62,841 bases of DNA, taken from Pseudonocardiaceae bacterium YIM PH 21723. Its GTDB lineage: Bacteria; Actinomycetota; Actinomycetes; Mycobacteriales; Pseudonocardiaceae. The notes below the pieces were generated by a model. That model ran no database searches and was not told the DNA's origin. It was given only the letters and a program-made list of their open reading frames with translations. Position numbers and translations under genes: made by a program. The DNA lies in assembly GCA_003600225.1 (NCBI GenBank), contig QZFT01000049.1, positions 1 through 62,841 on the forward strand, given 5' to 3'. Below, one piece after another: positions 39,636-48,724 of this stretch (position 1 is its first letter; each line of letters begins with the position of its first letter).

Positions 39636-41273
39636 TCAGTGCTGGACGGCCTGCTCGGCTCCGTGGCCGGTGAGCGCGCGGACCTCCATCTCGGCGTACT
39701 TCGCGGCGTCGGCCTTGTCCTTGGACAACACCGTGCCCAGGTAGCCGAGCAGGAAGGACACCGGGATCGAGACCAGGCCCGGGTTGTCCAGGGGGAACCA
39801 GTGGAAGTCGACGCCCTGGAGCATGGACAGGCTCTTCCCGGTCTTCGGGTCGACCGGCTTGCCGGAGACCACCGGGGAGAACACGATCAGCACCACGGTG
39901 ACGATCAGGCCGCCGTAGATGCTCCACAGCGCGCCCGAGGTGTTGAACCGCTTCCAGAACAGCGAGTACAGGATCGTCGGCAGGTTGGCCGAGGCGGCGA
40001 CGGCGAAGGCCAGCGCCACCAGGAAGGCGACGTTCTGCCCGTTGGCCAGGATGCCGCCGAGGATGGCCACCAGGCCGATGACCACCGCGGTGATCCGGGC
40101 GACCCGGACCTCGGCCGCCTTGTCGTCGGCCGCGCCGTCCTTGATCACGTTCGCGTAGATGTCGTGCGCGAACGAGGCGGATGCGGTGATCGTCAGACCG
40201 GCGACCACCGCGAGGATCGTCGCGAAGGCGACCGCGGCGATCAGGCCCAGCAGGATCTCGCCGCCCAGGTGGAAGGCCAGCAGCGGCGCCGCCGAGTTGA
40301 CGCCACCGGGCGCGGCCTTGATCTCGGCCGGGCCGACCAACGCGCCCGCGCCGTACCCGAGCACCAGGGTGAACAGGTAGAACAGGCCGATGAGGCCGAT
40401 CGCCCAGGTCACCGAGCGCCGCGCCTCCTTGGCGGTGGGCACGGTGTAGAAGCGCATCAGCACGTGCGGCAGGCCCGCGGTGCCGAGCACCAGGGCCAGG
40501 CCGAGGGACAGGAAGTCCAGCTTGGTGGTGCCGGTCTTCCCGTACTGCGCGCCCGGGTAGAGCAGCGTCTCGCCGGCCTTGCCGCCCTTCTCCACCGCCT
40601 CGCCCAGCAGGTTCGACAGGTTGAAGCCGAACTTGCTCAGTACCCAGACCGTCATCACCGCGGCGCCGATGATCAGCAGCACCGCCTTGATGATCTGTAC
40701 CCAGGTGGTGCCACGCATGCCGCCGATCAACACGTAGGCGATCATGATCACGCCGACGATGGCGATGACCACCGCCTGACCGGTCTTGCTGGTCACGCCG
40801 AGCAGCAGGGCGACCAGGCCGCCCGCGCCCGCCATCTGGGCCAGCAGGTAGAAGAAGGAGACGGCCAGCGTGGAGGTGGCCGCGGCGGTGCGCACCGGCT
40901 TCTGCTTCATCCGGAAGCTCAGCACGTCGGCCATAGTGTACTTGCCGGTGTTCCGCAGCAGCTCGGCGACCAGCAGCAACGCCACCAGCCAGGCCACCAG
41001 GAAGCCGATCGAGTACAGGAAGCCGTCGTAGCCGTAGATCGCGATGGCACCCGCGATGCCCAGGAAGGACGCGGCGGAGAGGTAGTCGCCGGCGATCGCG
41101 ATGCCGTTCTGCGGGCCGGTGAACGCGTGACCCGCGGCGTAGAAGTCGACCGCCGTCTTGGAGCTGCGGCTGGCCCGGAACACGATCACCAGGGTGATCA
41201 GCACGAAGACCGCGAAGATGCCGATGTTGACCGCAGGGGTACCGACGGTTCCGGCTGCGAGGGGATGCGTCAC
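39636..41273 (-). CDS. actP: Cation/acetate symporter (SSS family)
   Basis: A 545-residue sodium:solute symporter with about 13 membrane helices. The family motifs [20 protein letters not shown] and GTAGLPHVLMRFYTVPTAKE are intact, and AVAFATILAVVAGLTITASA lies in the later helices. This pattern is that of ActP, which takes up acetate and related short acids with a cation. ATG overlaps the DUF485 stop (ATGA), the standard yjcH-actP order. Together with the second symporter, the LytTR gene and the LytS-like kinase, it suggests a carboxylate-sensing and uptake region. Confidence 0.9.
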   Translation of the reverse strand: MTHPLAAGTVGTPAVNIGIFAVFVLITLVIVFRASRSSKTAVDFYAAGHAFTGPQNGIAIAGDYLSAASFLGIAGAIAIYGYDGFLYSIGFLVAWLVALLLVAELLRNTGKYTMADVLSFRMKQKPVRTAAATSTLAVSFFYLLAQMAGAGGLVALLLGVTSKTGQAVVIAIVGVIMIAYVLIGGMRGTTWVQIIKAVLLIIGAAVMTVWVLSKFGFNLSNLLGEAVEKGGKAGETLLYPGAQYGKTGTTKLDFLSLGLALVLGTAGLPHVLMRFYTVPTAKEARRSVTWAIGLIGLFYLFTLVLGYGAGALVGPAEIKAAPGGVNSAAPLLAFHLGGEILLGLIAAVAFATILAVVAGLTITASASFAHDIYANVIKDGAADDKAAEVRVARITAVVIGLVAILGGILANGQNVAFLVALAFAVAASANLPTILYSLFWKRFNTSGALWSIYGGLIVTVVLIVFSPVVSGKPVDPKTGKSLSMLQGVDFHWFPLDNPGLVSIPVSFLLGYLGTVLSKDKADAAKYAEMEVRALTGHGAEQAVQH

Positions 41274-41596
41274 GGGGTCTCCTCCAGGCTCGCGCGGATC
41301 TCCGCGGAGAGCGGGTCCAGCTTCCGATCGGCGAACCTGATGTAGGCCCAGGTGATCAGGAAGGTGGACAGGAACTGCAGGAGGCCGAAGACCAGCGCGA
41401 CGTTGATGTTCCCGAAGAGCTTCTGGCTCATGAACTCGTGTGCGTAGTCGGCCAGCAGTACGTACAACAGGTACCAGGCCAGGAAAAGGCCGGTCATGGG
41501 AAAGACGAACCCACGGAGCCGGCGACGAAGCTGATCGAACTCGGGGCTAGTGGCGACCTGCTCCCAATCAGGGGCGGGTCGCTCGGGCGTACTCAA
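41270..41596 (-). CDS. DUF485 membrane protein, ActP partner
   Basis: A 108-residue protein with two membrane helices (FVFPMTGLFLAWYLLYVLLA and INVALVFGLLQFLSTFLITW). DUF485 is found upstream of actP in many bacteria and probably assists the symporter. The start is TTG 41596, with GGAGGGG five bases upstream; the ATG/GTG-started longer frame lacks a ribosome site and family similarity. The gap to the second symporter gene (241 bp) would carry the promoter. Confidence 0.88.
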   Translation of the reverse strand: MSTPERPAPDWEQVATSPEFDQLRRRLRGFVFPMTGLFLAWYLLYVLLADYAHEFMSQKLFGNINVALVFGLLQFLSTFLITWAYIRFADRKLDPLSAEIRASLEETP

Positions 41597-41837
41597 GGTT
41601 TCCCCTCCAACCGCGGCATTTCTCACGCGTGATCGACTGGCGGCGATCCTCGCTGATAAACGTGCTGGCCGAAAGTCAAGATGATCAGCCCGCTCGGCGT
41701 AATCCTCCGATCGGGGGCGATACCGCCGAATTTGCTCACTTACGGTCCAAGTCTTCCGCTCAGGTGAAGAGCAGGTAAAGCTATGCGTCCGTACGCACGC
41801 GTTTTCGGCGAGCAAGTGCGCCCGCGCAGGTGCGGTC

Positions 41838-43631
41838 TCAGCCCCGGCGGTGGCGGCCGGAGCGCATGCGACCGTCGTCGTCCGCTCCGGTGGTGACGCC
41901 GTCCGTGACGTCCCGGTCGCGGATGAAGCCCAGCCGGTCCGGGGCGTGCATCCGCAGCATGGTGCGCGAGACGTCCAGCGGCACGCGCCGGGCGGTGGCC
42001 CGGGAGACGCCCCACATGGTCAGGAACGCCAGCGGCACGGTGATCGCCGAGGGCTGGGCCAGGATCTGCGACAGCCAGCCGTCGTGCCCGCCGGTGGCCA
42101 GCGTGTACACCGTGGCGAGTAAACAGAGCCCGCCGCCGACGACCAGGCCGGCCGCCGCGCCGACCGCGGTCAGCCGGCGCCACCAGATGCCCAGCACCAG
42201 CATCGGGCAGAAGGTCGAGGCGGCCAGGGAGAAGGCCATGGTGACCGCTCGGGACAGGTCCGAGGAGTGCACCGCGAACACCACGGCCAGCGGCACCAGG
42301 CCGGAGATCAGCGTCGCCGTGCGGAAGTCGCGCACCTTGCCCTTGAGCACGTCGGTGGACAGCACGCCGGCCACGCTCACCACCAGGCCGGAGGAGGTGG
42401 ACACGAACGCGGCGAACGCGCCCGCGGCGGTGATCGAACCGAGGGCGATGCCCACCCAGTTGTCCAGCATCGCGTTGGGCAGCAGCAACACCGCGGCGTC
42501 GGTGTTGCCGGTGATCAGCAGCTGCGGCACGTACAGCCTGGCCAGCAGGCCGAAGATGATCGGGAACACGTAGAACACGCTCAGCATCAGCAGCACGAAC
42601 TGCGTGGTGCGCCGGGCCGAGCGGCCGTCCGGGTTCGTGTAGAAGCGGACCAGCACGTGCGGCAGGCCCATGGTGCCCAGGAACGTCGCGAAGATGACCG
42701 AGTAGGTCTGGAACAGCGAACTCCACGAGTCCGACTGCGGCCGCAGCCAGGTGGAGTTGAACAGCGGCTGGCCGGAGGCCACCGGAACCGAGGCGCCCGC
42801 CGGGAAGGTCAGCTGGGTGCCCGCCTTCACCTTGTGCGTGCCGACGTTCCAGATCAGTACCCCGTCGACCGGCCGGTCGTTGTCGACGATGCCCTTGGCG
42901 ACGACCCGCACCGGATTGCCGACCTGGAGGGTCACGTCCGTCTCCACCTTCACCACGGTGGTCTCCACGAACGTCGGCGGCATCGGCTGCGACAGGCTGG
43001 CCCGGTGTTCGGAGTGATCGCTGAGGAACACCAGGAACAGCACGAAGGCCGGCAGGGAGATGGCGAACAGCTTCACCCAGTACTGCACCGCCTGCACCAG
43101 GGTGACCACCCGCATGCCGCCGGACAGCACATTGATCATGACCAGCGCGGTGACCAGCGTGGCGCCCACCCAGTAGGGCAGCTTGGTGACCGTGGCCAGG
43201 GTGAGCCCGGCGCCCTGCAGCTGCGGCACCAGGTACAGCCAGCCGATGACCAGCACGAACACCGTGGACAGCTGACGCAGGTTGCTGGAACCCAGCCGGG
43301 CCTCGGCGAAGTCGGGCAGCGTGTACGCGCCGGACCGGCGCAGCGGGGCCGCGACGAACAACATCAGCGCCAGGTAGCCGGCGGTGAAGCCGATCGGGAA
43401 CCACAGCGCGTTCGCGCCGTCCTTGAGGATCAGGCCCGCGACGCCCAGGAACGACGCCGCCGACAGGTACTCACCGGAGATCGCCGCGGCGTTGCGCTGT
43501 GCCTTGACCGCCCGCCGGGCCACCAGGAAGTCCGATGTGGTCCGCGCGCTGCGTGCACCTTGGAAGCCCAGCAGAAAGCTGAGCAGGGCCACCGCACCGA
43601 TTCCGGTGAGTGCCCAGACCTCGTGCTGCAT
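41838..43631 (-). CDS. Second SSS-family acetate/monocarboxylate symporter
   Basis: A 597-residue paralogue of Act[21 protein letters not shown] and [20 protein letters not shown] match the family. It differs by a long extracytoplasmic insert at about 215-280 ([20 protein letters not shown] region) between helices, and a charged C-terminal tail. Such inserts occur in the MctC-type monocarboxylate transporters of actinobacteria. It is downstream of the 43645 membrane protein by 13 bp, so LytTR, partner and symporter form one operon. The substrate (acetate, pyruvate or propionate) is inferred. Confidence 0.88.
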   Translation of the reverse strand: MQHEVWALTGIGAVALLSFLLGFQGARSARTTSDFLVARRAVKAQRNAAAISGEYLSAASFLGVAGLILKDGANALWFPIGFTAGYLALMLFVAAPLRRSGAYTLPDFAEARLGSSNLRQLSTVFVLVIGWLYLVPQLQGAGLTLATVTKLPYWVGATLVTALVMINVLSGGMRVVTLVQAVQYWVKLFAISLPAFVLFLVFLSDHSEHRASLSQPMPPTFVETTVVKVETDVTLQVGNPVRVVAKGIVDNDRPVDGVLIWNVGTHKVKAGTQLTFPAGASVPVASGQPLFNSTWLRPQSDSWSSLFQTYSVIFATFLGTMGLPHVLVRFYTNPDGRSARRTTQFVLLMLSVFYVFPIIFGLLARLYVPQLLITGNTDAAVLLLPNAMLDNWVGIALGSITAAGAFAAFVSTSSGLVVSVAGVLSTDVLKGKVRDFRTATLISGLVPLAVVFAVHSSDLSRAVTMAFSLAASTFCPMLVLGIWWRRLTAVGAAAGLVVGGGLCLLATVYTLATGGHDGWLSQILAQPSAITVPLAFLTMWGVSRATARRVPLDVSRTMLRMHAPDRLGFIRDRDVTDGVTTGADDDGRMRSGRHRRG

Positions 43632-43644
43632 ATACGCCTGTCAG

Positions 43645-44082
43645 TCAGTTCTCGACCATATTGATGAAGTCGCGTTCGTGCCGTTCCGCTCGCCGGGAGT
43701 ACCACTTCCCCGCGCCGATCAGCAGGGGGAACGGTACGGCCCCCAGCAACAGCCACGGCAGCCTGATACCGAAAAGGGATGCGTCCGCGAAGTTCGGAAC
43801 ATAGCGGAACAGCATGGGGAAGGTGCACAGCACCACCAGCGTGGTGGCCGCGACCAGCACGGATGTCCGTAGCTGGGCGTTGACCAGGTTCTTGACCAGC
43901 TCCTCGCCGATCTTGGTCTGCTCTTCCAGTTCGATCAGGGTGCGGGGTACCCGTTTGGCCCCGCGGCGATCGGCGAGGACCACCTTCACCCGGCGCGGTG
44001 GCCGGTCGCCGGGCCGTGCCGGTACGGGTGGACCCCCCGCACCGGTCAGCTCGGGGCTGAAGCGGTCGAGGTGATCATTCAC
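43645..44082 (-). CDS. Small membrane protein, partner of the second symporter
   Basis: A 145-residue protein. About 70 cytosolic residues (Pro/Arg-rich, then RTLIELEEQTKIGEELVKNL) precede two membrane helices (SVLVAATTLVVLCTFPMLF, LLLGAVPFPLLIGAGKWY). It is positioned like DUF485 before ActP but is not obviously homologous. Its ATG overlaps the stop of the LytTR gene by ATGA. It is probably an accessory subunit of the symporter. The assignment is from context and topology. Confidence 0.75.
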   Translation of the reverse strand: MNDHLDRFSPELTGAGGPPVPARPGDRPPRRVKVVLADRRGAKRVPRTLIELEEQTKIGEELVKNLVNAQLRTSVLVAATTLVVLCTFPMLFRYVPNFADASLFGIRLPWLLLGAVPFPLLIGAGKWYSRRAERHERDFINMVEN

Positions 44083-44915
44083 CTGTTCTGTTCCCAGTTG
44101 GTCTTGGGCGCCCGCACCAGCCGGTCCTTCAGCTCCCGCGTGTGCCGCCGCGACACGGGCAGTTCGGCGTCACCGATGACCACCGAGTAGCCGTTCGAGG
44201 ACATCCGCAGCTCCTTGACCAGCGGCAACGCCACCAGATACGAGCGGTGGATGCGCACGAACCCGGCCTCGCCCCAGCGTTCTTCCAGCTGGGCGAGCGG
44301 GATGCGGACCAGGTGGCTGCCGTCGGTGGTGTGCAGCCGGGCGTAGTCGCCCTGCGCCTCCACCCAGCGGATCTCCGAGCGGGGAATCAGCTTGGTGGTG
44401 CCGGCCAGTTCGACCGGGATCACCTCTTCCTCGCTGGAATCGGTGGCCGCGCCACCGCCACCGCCGCTCGCCGCCCGGGAGTCCGCGCCGAACCGGGTGC
44501 GCTCGATGAGCCGCATGACCCGCTCGATGCGCTCCTGTTTGGGCGGCTTCACGATGTAGTCCAGCGCGCCGAGGTCATAGGCGTCCAGGGAGTGCTCCTG
44601 GTGGCCGGTGACGAAGACCAGCGCGGGTGGATCCCGGAACGCGGTGAACACCCGCGCCAGGTCCAGGCCGGTGAGGCCGGGCATGGAGATGTCGGCGAAG
44701 ACCGCGTCCACCGGGCACAGCCCGGCCTTGGTCCGCGCTTCCAGTTCCGGATCGGGACTGCGGATGACCCGGAGTGCCTCAGCCGCGTCGAACGCCGTCA
44801 GCACACGGCCGACGCGCGAATTCTGGCGCAGTTGGTGCACCAACTCGTTCAGGCCGTGTGCTTCATCGTCCACCGCGAGGACGATCAGCTGCTGTGTGCT
44901 CCCTTGAGTACCCAC
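44079..44915 (-). CDS. LytTR-family response regulator
   Basis: A 278-residue regulator. A receiver domain at about 10-130 has an acidic pocket (VLAVDDEAHG), the phospho-acceptor Asp in VFADISMPGLTG, and Lys in YIVKPPKQER. A Gly/Ser linker follows. The C-terminal LytTR DNA-binding domain has IRWVEAQGDYARLHTTDG and FVRIHRSYLVAL. It probably answers to the LytS-like kinase at 46544, separated by sppA and a repeat. Coupled to the symporter genes, it likely regulates carboxylate uptake, as in BtsR/YpdB systems. GTG 44915. Confidence 0.9.
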   Translation of the reverse strand: MGTQGSTQQLIVLAVDDEAHGLNELVHQLRQNSRVGRVLTAFDAAEALRVIRSPDPELEARTKAGLCPVDAVFADISMPGLTGLDLARVFTAFRDPPALVFVTGHQEHSLDAYDLGALDYIVKPPKQERIERVMRLIERTRFGADSRAASGGGGGAATDSSEEEVIPVELAGTTKLIPRSEIRWVEAQGDYARLHTTDGSHLVRIPLAQLEERWGEAGFVRIHRSYLVALPLVKELRMSSNGYSVVIGDAELPVSRRHTRELKDRLVRAPKTNWEQNR

Positions 44916-45150
44916 TGTGACGTCATCCTGCCTACCGTCCCTACCGGCTGTCTATGACAACCCGACCGCCCATCAGGGTGATGCTGGTCCGGAACGGCCT
45001 CTGGTTTCGCAGTCCATACCACGGATTTCCGACAGACGTGCCCGTCCTCACACACCAGTGAGGGAACGAATTACCCGCCGACCGGCCGGAGCCTACCTGT
45101 CATGATCACTTACGGAAAGGCTTTACCGTTGGCTGATTTCAGACAAATGA

Positions 45151-46032
45151 TCACAATCCGTAGCGAGACCAGCTGGCCCGATTCTCCATAGCGTCAAGCA
45201 GACCCATCAGGGTGGAGGATGTCCCGAGCGCACTGATGCCGCCGCCCATGCCCAGCCGGGCCAGCAGCGGGCGCTTCGGCTCGGCCACCGTCACCTCGAA
45301 CTCGCCGAACCGCTTGGTCAGGATCGAGCGCATGGTGCCGGTGCCGTCGATCAGGCCCAGCTCGGCGGCCTTGGCCCCGGTCCACACCTCGCCGGAGAAC
45401 AGCTCCTTCTCCGGGCCGGTGAGCTTGTCGCCGCGGCGCTCCTTGACCCAGTCCGCGAACTGGGTGTGCAGCTCGCCCTGCAGCTCCTTGAGCCACTTCA
45501 CGTCGGCGGGCTTCTCCGGCTTGAACGGGTCGAGGCGGGCCTTCCGGTCGCCCGCGGTGTGCACCCGGCGCTCGACGCCCAGCTTCTCCAGCACGCCACC
45601 CAGGCCGAAGCCGGAGCTGATCACGCCGATGGAGCCGACCATCGAGGTGGGATGCGCGTAGATCTCGTCGGCGGCGCAGGCCAGCCAGTAACCACCGGAG
45701 GCGGCCACGTCCTCGCAGAAGGCCAGCACCGGGACCTTCTTCTTCTCGGCGAGACCCCGGATCCGGTCGGAGATCAACGCGGACTGGGTGGGGGCGCCAC
45801 CGGGAGAATTGATCACCAGGGCCACCGCGGCCAGCCGCTCACTGCCGAAGGCACGGGTCAGCGCGGACTCCACGCCCGCCAGGCTGATCGAGCCGCGGCT
45901 GATCGGCGAGGGCACCGGGGTGATGACCCCGTGCAGCTTCACGACGGCGACGAGCGGCGGCCGATCGGTCCGCTCCGGAATGCCGGGAATCCGGCCGGCG
46001 AGGGTGTCGGTGAGTTTGTCCGCGAGGCTCAT
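45151..46032 (-). CDS. sppA: Signal peptide peptidase SppA-like (S49)
   Basis: A 293-residue serine protease of the S49 family that degrades cleaved signal peptides or membrane-associated peptides. The nucleophile Ser is in VAASGGYWLACAAD, and the partner Lys is in AGDRKARLDPF. GGAPTQSALISDRIRGL and HPTSMVGSIGVI are typical. It is of the short, single-domain type. There is no clear N-terminal membrane helix, unlike classical SppA, so it may be cytosolic or peripherally bound. It sits between the two halves of the LytS/LytTR system on the same strand, with gaps both sides, so a functional tie is doubtful. Confidence 0.88.
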   Translation of the reverse strand: MSLADKLTDTLAGRIPGIPERTDRPPLVAVVKLHGVITPVPSPISRGSISLAGVESALTRAFGSERLAAVALVINSPGGAPTQSALISDRIRGLAEKKKVPVLAFCEDVAASGGYWLACAADEIYAHPTSMVGSIGVISSGFGLGGVLEKLGVERRVHTAGDRKARLDPFKPEKPADVKWLKELQGELHTQFADWVKERRGDKLTGPEKELFSGEVWTGAKAAELGLIDGTGTMRSILTKRFGEFEVTVAEPKRPLLARLGMGGGISALGTSSTLMGLLDAMENRASWSRYGL

Positions 46033-46104
46033 AACGCCACCCTACGCACCAGTAGCCCCGGTTTCACACCGGTTGTTCCGGGGCGTGCGTCAGCTGTTGG
46101 GTCT

Positions 46105-46530
46105 GGTGCTTTGCCGAAGGCGGCTTTGGAGGGGGAGACGGGCTTGGGCGGCGTCTTTCCTGCCTGGCTGTCTGGTGGGGGCACGCCGGACTGGTGGTTC
46201 TGGGCCGCTGTGCGGAGCCGGCGTGGCGCCGATGTGAATTCCGCGTGAGCTGTGGGGGCTCGCTGGGGCTGAATGTGGCCTTAGTTCGGTCTAGCCACAT
46301 GAAGGCCACATTCAGCAAGATCACCTAGCGCGACACGGTGCCGAAATGCTGCGACACGCCGTGATTCCCACGATGTGGCCATCCTTTGTGGACGGCCACA
46401 GTGGACAGTGTCCGATTACCGCACCCAGCCCCACCAGGCAGGCGTGCCCCCACCCAACGCGAAGGCAGGAAAGACGGGCCGACCCACCCGTCTCCCCCTC
46501 CAAAGCCATCCTTCGACAAACAGCCAGACC
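46105..46530. repeat. Mosaic intergenic repeat, two opposed copies around a TGAATGTGGCCTT hairpin
   Basis: The left part (46105-46200) is a plus-oriented copy: GGCTTTGGAGGGGGAGACGG, CTTTCCTGCC, GTGGGGGCACGCC. The core is a hairpin, CTGAATGTGGCCTT (46269-46282) with AAGGCCACATTCAG (46302-46315). The right part (46316-46530) is a fuller minus-oriented copy that matches 30921-31193 module by module when inverted. The whole fills the gap between sppA and the kinase. Confidence 0.8.
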
Positions 46531-46543
46531 CAACCCACACCGA

Positions 46544-47806
46544 CTAGCTGGTCAGCATCCGCACCGGGTCATCGTTGTCAGCAGGAGGCAACCGGTCCTC
46601 GGAGTGCATCGGCACCGCCGCCCGCACGCCGGGCGCGAACTTCGGTACCCGCAGGGTCACCTTCATGCCCGCGCCGACGTTGGTCTCCACCACGAGGCTG
46701 TAGTCGTTGCCGAACGCCGCGCGAATCCGGTGGTCGATGTTGCCCAGGCCGACGTGCGCGCCGGTGATGTGCGAGTTGGTCAGGTCTTCCTTGAGCTTCT
46801 CCGGGTCCATGCCGACCCCGTCGTCCTCGACGCTGATCAACGCCTCGGCGCCGTTGTCCACCGCGATCACCGACACGGTGCCGCCGCCGGGCTTCGACGC
46901 CAGGCCGTGCCGCACCGCGTTCTCCACGAGGGGCTGCAACGCGAGGAACGGCACCGTCACCGGCAGCACCTCGGGCGCGATCTGCAGCTGGATCTTCAGC
47001 CGCTCCATGCCGTAGCGGGCCTGCTCCAGGGTCAGGTACCGGTCGATGTTGCGCAGCTCGTCGGCGAGCGTGGTGAAGTGGCTCTCGGTCTGGAACGAGT
47101 ACCGGGTGAACTCGGCGAACTCCATCAGCAGCTCGCGGGCCTCGTGCGGATCCGTGCGGGACAGCGAGTAGATCGTGTTCAGCGCGTTGTAGATGAAGTG
47201 CGGGGAGATCTGTGCGCGCAGCGCGCGCACCTCGGCGACGGCGAGCCGTTCCTTGGACTCCTGCAGATCGGCCAGTTCCAGCTGGGTGGAGACGTACCGG
47301 GCGACCTCGCTGGCCGAGCGCACCAGGCGCTTGCCGCTGGTCGAGCCGATCACCAGCAGTGCGCCGACCGCCTCGTCGTCCACCTGGAGCGGCGCCACCA
47401 CGGCGTAGCGCATCGGGCAGCGCGGCACGTAGCAGGCGAGGTCGTCGTGATCGATGTACTCCCGGTTGCCGGTGTTCAGCACCTTGGAGATGGCCTCGTT
47501 GAAGTCCTGGTAGTGATCGTTCGCGTCGCCGGCCCAGGTGAGCATGGTGCCCTCGCGGTCGGTGATGCCGACGGCGACACAGGACAGCAGCTCCCGCAGG
47601 TGCGGGATGGCCTTGTCGGTACTGGAGGCCACCAGTCCGTTGCGGAGGTCGCGGGCGGCCTGGGACATCCGGTCCAGGGCGAGCAGCGTGGCGTCTTCGA
47701 CCGACGTGTTCACCCGTCGGGAGCGGCACAGCATGAGAAAGAGCCCGAGAACGGCGAGCGCCGCTACGAGCGTCATGACCGTCTGTTCGGTCAGCAAGCC
47801 AAGCAC
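46544..47806 (-). CDS. LytS-like sensor histidine kinase
   Basis: A 420-residue kinase. It has an N-terminal hydrophobic segment (TLVAALAVLGLFLMLC), a GAF-like sensor domain at about 50-200 with cysteines in DDLACYVPRCPMRYAVVAPL, then a His_kinase dimerisation domain (ALRAQISPHFIYNALNTIYS, with the phospho-accepting His). The HATPase domain has LQPLVENAVRHGL and DDGVGMDPEKL. This is the LytS/BtsS class, which partners LytTR regulators. GTG 47806 follows CGGAG at eight bases. The Cys-containing GAF region may bind a cofactor; this is inference. Confidence 0.88.
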   Translation of the reverse strand: MLGLLTEQTVMTLVAALAVLGLFLMLCRSRRVNTSVEDATLLALDRMSQAARDLRNGLVASSTDKAIPHLRELLSCVAVGITDREGTMLTWAGDANDHYQDFNEAISKVLNTGNREYIDHDDLACYVPRCPMRYAVVAPLQVDDEAVGALLVIGSTSGKRLVRSASEVARYVSTQLELADLQESKERLAVAEVRALRAQISPHFIYNALNTIYSLSRTDPHEARELLMEFAEFTRYSFQTESHFTTLADELRNIDRYLTLEQARYGMERLKIQLQIAPEVLPVTVPFLALQPLVENAVRHGLASKPGGGTVSVIAVDNGAEALISVEDDGVGMDPEKLKEDLTNSHITGAHVGLGNIDHRIRAAFGNDYSLVVETNVGAGMKVTLRVPKFAPGVRAAVPMHSEDRLPPADNDDPVRMLTS

Positions 47807-48007
47807 GATGGCTGCTCCGAGTTCTGTCGGGTGGTGGCCCTGTCGGGGCTGTATACGATGGTTTTCGTGACCCACTGTACGGGTCGCGGTCACAGATTGT
47901 GTCGTCGTTCGGGCCTAGCGTCGCACACCGGTACCTGCGTGCGCACCACCTACTTTTATATCTGTGACCATTGAGATCTGAACCGGCTGTTCAGCGATGA
48001 TGGGTAG

Positions 48008-48724
48008 GTGGCTCGCGTGACCAAAGTGGCATTGTTCGCCACCTGTCTGGTGGACACCTTCTACCCCGATACCGGCAAGGCCGTGGTCAGTCTGCTGACC
48101 AGATTGGGCTGCCGGGTGGAATTCCCTTTCGAGCAGACCTGCTGCGGGCAATTGCATTTCAATGCCGGATATCCCGAGGTGGCCCGCTCGCTGGCGGAGC
48201 GCTACGAGGAGATCTTCGCCGGCTTCGACGCGGTGGTCATGCCCTCCGGCTCCTGCGCGGGCATGGTGCGGGACATCTACCCGCGGCTGCCCGTCTCCGC
48301 GCGAGCCCGCACCTATGAACTGTCCGAGTTCCTGGTCGACGTGCTGGGGGTGACCGATGTCGGCGCGTACTTCCCGCACACCGTCACCTACCACCCGACC
48401 TGCCACTCGCTGCGCGTGCTCGGGCTGGGGGACCGGCCACTGCGCCTACTCCAGGCCGTGGAGGGCCTTGACCTGCGGGAACTACCCGGCGCCGAGGAGT
48501 GCTGCGGGTTCGGCGGCATGTTCGCGGTGAAGAACTCCGCGGTGTCCTCGGCGATGCTGGCGGACAAGATCGACGCCGTCTCCGGGACCGGCGCCGCCGT
48601 GCTGAGCGCGGCCGACAACTCCTGCCTGATGCACATCGGCGGCGGGATGTCGCGGTTGAAACTGGGCACCCGGCCGCTGCATCTGGCGCAGATCCTCGCC
48701 TCCACCCGGGAGCTCACATGGTGA
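48008..48724 (+). CDS. lutA: (Fe-S)-binding protein LutA
   Basis: A 238-residue subunit of the LutABC-type L-lactate oxidation system. It has two CCG-domain motifs: ATCLVDTFYP with FEQTCCGQLHFNAG, and HPTCHSLRVLG with ECCGFGGMF. These ligate Fe-S clusters or quinone-linked centres. GTG 48008 starts MARVTKVALFATCLVDTFYP. It overlaps lutB by seven bases (ATGGTGA). The neighbouring carboxylate symporters and kinase/regulator pair make lactate or pyruvate use plausible. Confidence 0.9.
   Translation: MARVTKVALFATCLVDTFYPDTGKAVVSLLTRLGCRVEFPFEQTCCGQLHFNAGYPEVARSLAERYEEIFAGFDAVVMPSGSCAGMVRDIYPRLPVSARARTYELSEFLVDVLGVTDVGAYFPHTVTYHPTCHSLRVLGLGDRPLRLLQAVEGLDLRELPGAEECCGFGGMFAVKNSAVSSAMLADKIDAVSGTGAAVLSAADNSCLMHIGGGMSRLKLGTRPLHLAQILASTRELTW

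Noticed and set aside
44916-45150. Gap between the LytTR gene and sppA
   Set aside because: No convincing gene or RNA; only two TGATCAC sites near the sppA end were noted.
30921-46530. Inverted repeat copies as ends of one large composite transposon
   Set aside because: The 15 kb between them hold ordinary chromosomal genes with uniform codon use, no transposase and no visible target duplication.
46346-47974. 542-residue plus-strand frame opposite the kinase
   Set aside because: It begins inside the mosaic repeat and mirrors the kinase gene; no domain.
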